The notes beneath the pieces were generated by a model that did not search any database, was not told where the DNA came from, and saw nothing but the letters and a program-made list of their open reading frames with translations. Positions 60,917 through 64,000 of a stretch of 64,000 nt of DNA are shown piece after piece. Positions within the stretch are counted from its first letter, which is position 1, and the number at the start of each line of letters is the position of its first letter. The stretch is from positions 13,307,968 through 13,371,967 of the forward strand of contig CM055875.1 in the NCBI GenBank assembly GCA_029582165.1, in the 5' to 3' direction. The DNA comes from Portulaca oleracea. Taxonomy: Eukaryota > Streptophyta > Magnoliopsida > Caryophyllales > Portulacaceae. The translations under genes were made by a program, and so were the position numbers.

Positions 60917-61399
60917 TTACTTTAAGGGATTTGGTATCCCGCCCGCAAATTAAAATATGGATTGGATGGGTTGAGGAAACAGTATGGGATTAAAGGTTTG
61001 TAAAACGTTTGATTCGATCCCTCTCCCCAAAATGAATTGAAATGAACTTAAACTGTTTTAAACGTTAGGGATAGACATTATTGAGATTTCCCCCTCATTT
61101 TTGAAATGTTTTGTTTTCAGGTGAAGATCTAAATGCTGGGGACGGGAATTAGAAGTGAGGACGACGAGTCTCGAAGTCCTTGAATCTTTTTATATTATTT
61201 TCGTTATGAAATCTTAAAGTTTTGTTTTGAGTTGTTAGTAGTTACCGTTAGCAGACAGTTGTGTTTTCCTTTCTCGCCTTGTATTCCTTCGGGGATACGG
61301 TAGTGACGTCGAAACTAAATTTGAAGTCTTCCGCTAAGTTTCGTCTGTTAACGTTAGTTGACTTTGACTTTTCTATAATTGAATTTCCGGGGCGTTACA

Positions 61400-62685
61400 T
61401 ATGTGCAATAGTAAATCTGTACTAAAGAATTTAAGAAATCTTGAATATCCTATTGAAATCACTCTACCTAATGGGGACAAAGTGAAAGTTACATGCAAGG
61501 GTCAACTACAACTTTCTGATGTTTTGGTTCTGTCAGATGTTTTGTATGTGCCCTTCTTTAAATTTAATATGATTTCTGTGAAGAAATTGTGCAAGGAGTT
61601 ACAATACCACATAACATTCACTGAATCCCAATATGTCTTGCAGGGCCTTCCTGTGAAGGGGCCTTTGGTTCTTGGTAGAGAAGCACATGGTCTTTACTTT
61701 CTGGATGATAATATGATAGATCAGGCTACAAGAAGTCCAAGTAGTGTTTCTTTAATCAGTGAAAGTGCTTTAGTTTCAATAAAAGATGATGTATGGCATC
61801 AAAGATTAGGACATATGCCCATTAATAAAATGAGATTAATACCCAATGTTTCTTTGCAAGGTCAATTTAGCTGTATACTTGCCCAAAGGCAAAACAACAC
61901 TGTTTGCCCTTTCATACTAGTAGCTTTTCAACTATTTTTCCATTTGAATTGATTCACATAGACACATGGGGTCCCTTTCACATCCAAACTTATTCTGGCA
62001 TAGGTATTTCCTCACCATAGTGGATGATTACACTAGGTGCACTTGGACCCATTTGATGACCACAAAGGATGAAGCCTTTAGTCTAATCCAATCTTTTGTT
62101 TCCATGGCCAAAACTCAGTTTGATTCAACAATCAAAAGAATAAGGTCTGATAATGCCCTAGAAATTGGAAAAAGTAAGATTGCCATAGCATATTTCAAAG
62201 AAAATGGCATTTTGCATGAAACTAGCCGCACCCAAAGGCCCCAACAGAATGGGGTAGTTGAAAGAAAACACAAACATATTCTTGAGGTTGCTAGGGCTCT
62301 TATGATTCAATCCAACCTACCCTTAAGATTCTGGGGAGATAGCATCCTTACCTCCACTTATCTCATAAATAGAATGCCAACTCCTGTTTTAAAGAATAAA
62401 ACTCCATATGAACTTCTGTTTAATAAGCCCCCTACATATGATCATTTGAGATCCTTTGGATGCCTTTGCTATATGAGTACTTTAAAACAGGGAAGAAACA
62501 AGTTTCAGGCTAGGGCAGAAAAATGCATCTTCATTGGATACCCTCAAGGAAAGAAAGCATACAAATTGTATTCAATCTCTTCTCAAAAATTTCTGTATTC
62601 TAGGGATGTCATCTTTCATGAGGACATTTTTCCCTTTAGACATCAATTCAAGATCCAACTACTATTGTTCCTATTTCCCATGTAA
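61400..62685 (+). pseudogene. Ty1/copia protease remainder, gag_pre-integrase and integrase core
   Basis: Resumes the copia frame after the inserted LTR: PIEITLPNGDKVKV and SDVLYVPFFKFNMISVKKL (protease end), WHQRLGHMP (gag_pre-integrase), a frameshift near 61900, then the integrase core: IDTWGPF (first Asp, about 61960), [22 protein letters not shown] (second Asp) and [19 protein letters not shown] (Glu), followed by LRSFGCLCY and [17 protein letters not shown]. The DDE residues are present but the frame is broken. It acts in insertion of the cDNA when intact. Confidence 0.88.
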
Positions 62686-64000
62686 ACAACTTCCATGAAT
62701 TCATAGACAACCAACACTGCTGAAATTATTGACAATACAGGGGAAATTCCTGCTATTCTTCCATCTTGCAGCTTGAATGATTCTTGCAGGGACAGTGATC
62801 AAACAACAGAAAGGATGGTGCATCCAGCAGTTAGATGTTAATAATACCTTCCTCCATGGGGATTTGCATGAGGAAATCTATATGCAGCTGCCCAAAGGAA
62901 TCACTTCTAATTTGCCTAATGCTGTGTGCAGGTTAAAAAAATCTATCTACGGTTTAAAACAAGCCTCAAGGCAGTGGTATGCTAAGTTAACTGAGGTCTT
63001 GTACAAAAGGGGGATACAAACACTCAGAGAATGATTATTCCTTGTTCTATAAAAAGGAAATTGATAAATCTGTATATTTGGCTGTGTATGTTGATGATAT
63101 TTTGGTTATAGGTAATGATCATGAAGAGATCATTGATTTAAAGGACTTGGACACCTCCTTCAAGATCAAACACCTAGGAACTGCACATTTCTTCCTTGGT
63201 TTAGAAATTACACACAGCCAACAGGGAGTAGTTCTGTCTCAAGGAAATTTTGTTAGAGAGCTTCTTCATGAATTTTTAGATAGCACTTCTAAATCTGTAG
63301 TATGTCCTATGGATACTAATGTTAAGTTACTTCCTGACTCAGGTACCCCTCTCAAGGACCCTACTGTCTACAGGAGGTTGATCGGTAAACTCAACTTTTT
63401 AGTCAATACAAGGCCTGATCTGGCATTCACAGTCCAGCACTTAAGCCAATTTCTCCAGATTCCAACTGATCAACACTGGAAAGCTGCACTTCATACTCTC
63501 ATATATCTTCAAGGGCATCCTGACTTGGGAATTCTCATTCATAAAGAAGATGACTTTAATCTCAAAGCTTATAGTGACTCAGATTGGGGAGCATGTAAGC
63601 ACACCAGGAGATCAATAAGTGGTTTTTTGGTTTTTCTTGGTAGTAACTTGGTCTCCTGGAAGTCCAAAAAATAGCCAATTGTTTCATTGTCGTCAACAGA
63701 AGCTGAATACAGGAGTCTCAGAAGGCTCGTTGCAGAATTGGCTTGGTTAAGCCGCTTGTTTCATGAGCTACAAGTTGAGAATATTTCTTCAATACCTGTA
63801 AAATGTGACAATCAAGCTGCAATTTACATAGCCAAGAACCCCGTTTTTCATGAAAGAACCAAGCATATAGAGATTGATTGCCATTATGTTAGGCAAAAGC
63901 TTGCAGATGGGCTCATTTCCTTGGAGCATACTTCCACTAAGACACAGCTTGCAGACATTCAACATCATACTATTCTGCACAAATTGGGGGTTCTACCACC
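62686..64000 (+). pseudogene. Ty1/copia reverse transcriptase (5'-deleted) and RNase H, running off the window
   Basis: The N-terminal RT part is missing: the sequence passes from non-coding remnants (62686-62780) into QQLDVNNTFLHGDLHEEIYM, then LKKSIYGLKQASRQWY. After a frameshift (about 63030) come YVDD (63087-63098), FKIKHLGTAHFFLGLEI, YRRLIGKLNFLVNTRPDLAF and SDSDWGACKHTRRSISGF. A TAG at 63672-63674 replaces a normally Gln-like position in WKSKK.P, and RNase H continues with SSTEAEYRSLRRLVAELAW and HERTKHIEIDCHYVR. The 3' LTR is outside the window. Confidence 0.88.

Larger units (their letters stand above)
57858..61399 (+). mobile_element. Ty3/gypsy-type LTR deletion derivative inserted in the copia protease
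   Basis: Flanked by TATGT at 57853-57857 and 61400-61404, an exact 5-bp TSD. Two short modules come first: 57858-57967 and 57968-58073, each starting TGTAAAACC and ending CGAGGACGAAACTTCTTTTA then AGGRGGTAATGA. The latter is the end of a gypsy pol frame (SFEDETSF) plus polypurine tract. A full-length LTR follows (58074-61399, TGTAAAACCCCG to GGGGCGTTACA). So this was once a whole retrotransposon whose internal part was lost, rather than a simple solo LTR. It is inverted relative to 45874-49338. Confidence 0.88.

Overview
The window is nuclear DNA of a flowering plant, most likely a core eudicot. It has one long intron-rich housekeeping gene, AT-rich spacers, plant-type LINE, Helitron, MULE, hAT, Stowaway, Ty1/copia and Ty3/gypsy-like sequences, and scraps of organelle DNA. 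I see no bacterial-style operons, CRISPR arrays or intact RNA genes. I cannot resolve the family or genus from the sequence alone.

Layout. 1-4439: downstream spacer with two decayed fragments of plastid rps11. 4440-33128 (minus strand): one gene, a homologue of the TPR protein TTC27/Emw1. I rebuilt it as 20 exons (2646 nt, 881 codons plus stop) with no internal stop and every junction in phase. Its introns have absorbed L1-type LINEs (one nested in another), a tRNA-derived SINE, several MITE-like elements, long microsatellites and a mitochondrial-like SSU rRNA fragment. 33129-33704: its 5' flank, with a Stowaway-like MITE.

33705-41267: a Mutator-like element (MULE) with about 90-bp terminal inverted repeats. 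It carries two convergent decayed genes, a MURA-type transposase (minus) and a GRF-type zinc-finger/coiled-coil/membrane ORF (plus). The transposase is split by a 2-kb non-autonomous element with a perfect 9-bp target duplication, which itself holds an AT-rich hAT-like element. 41297-44330 and 50785-54698: a cluster of non-autonomous Helitrons (5' TC, 3' hairpin plus CTAG), one with a triplicated 5' end and a nested hAT MITE.

45874-49338 (minus) and 57858-61399 (plus): two inverted copies of a roughly 3.4-kb Ty3/gypsy-type LTR. The first is a solo LTR inside an (AT)n microsatellite. The second is a deletion derivative inserted into the protease region of a Ty1/copia element that starts at 56286 and runs off the right edge.

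Apart from the TTC27-like gene nothing here looks like a functional host gene. The right half is layered transposable elements whose order of insertion can partly be read from target-site duplications.
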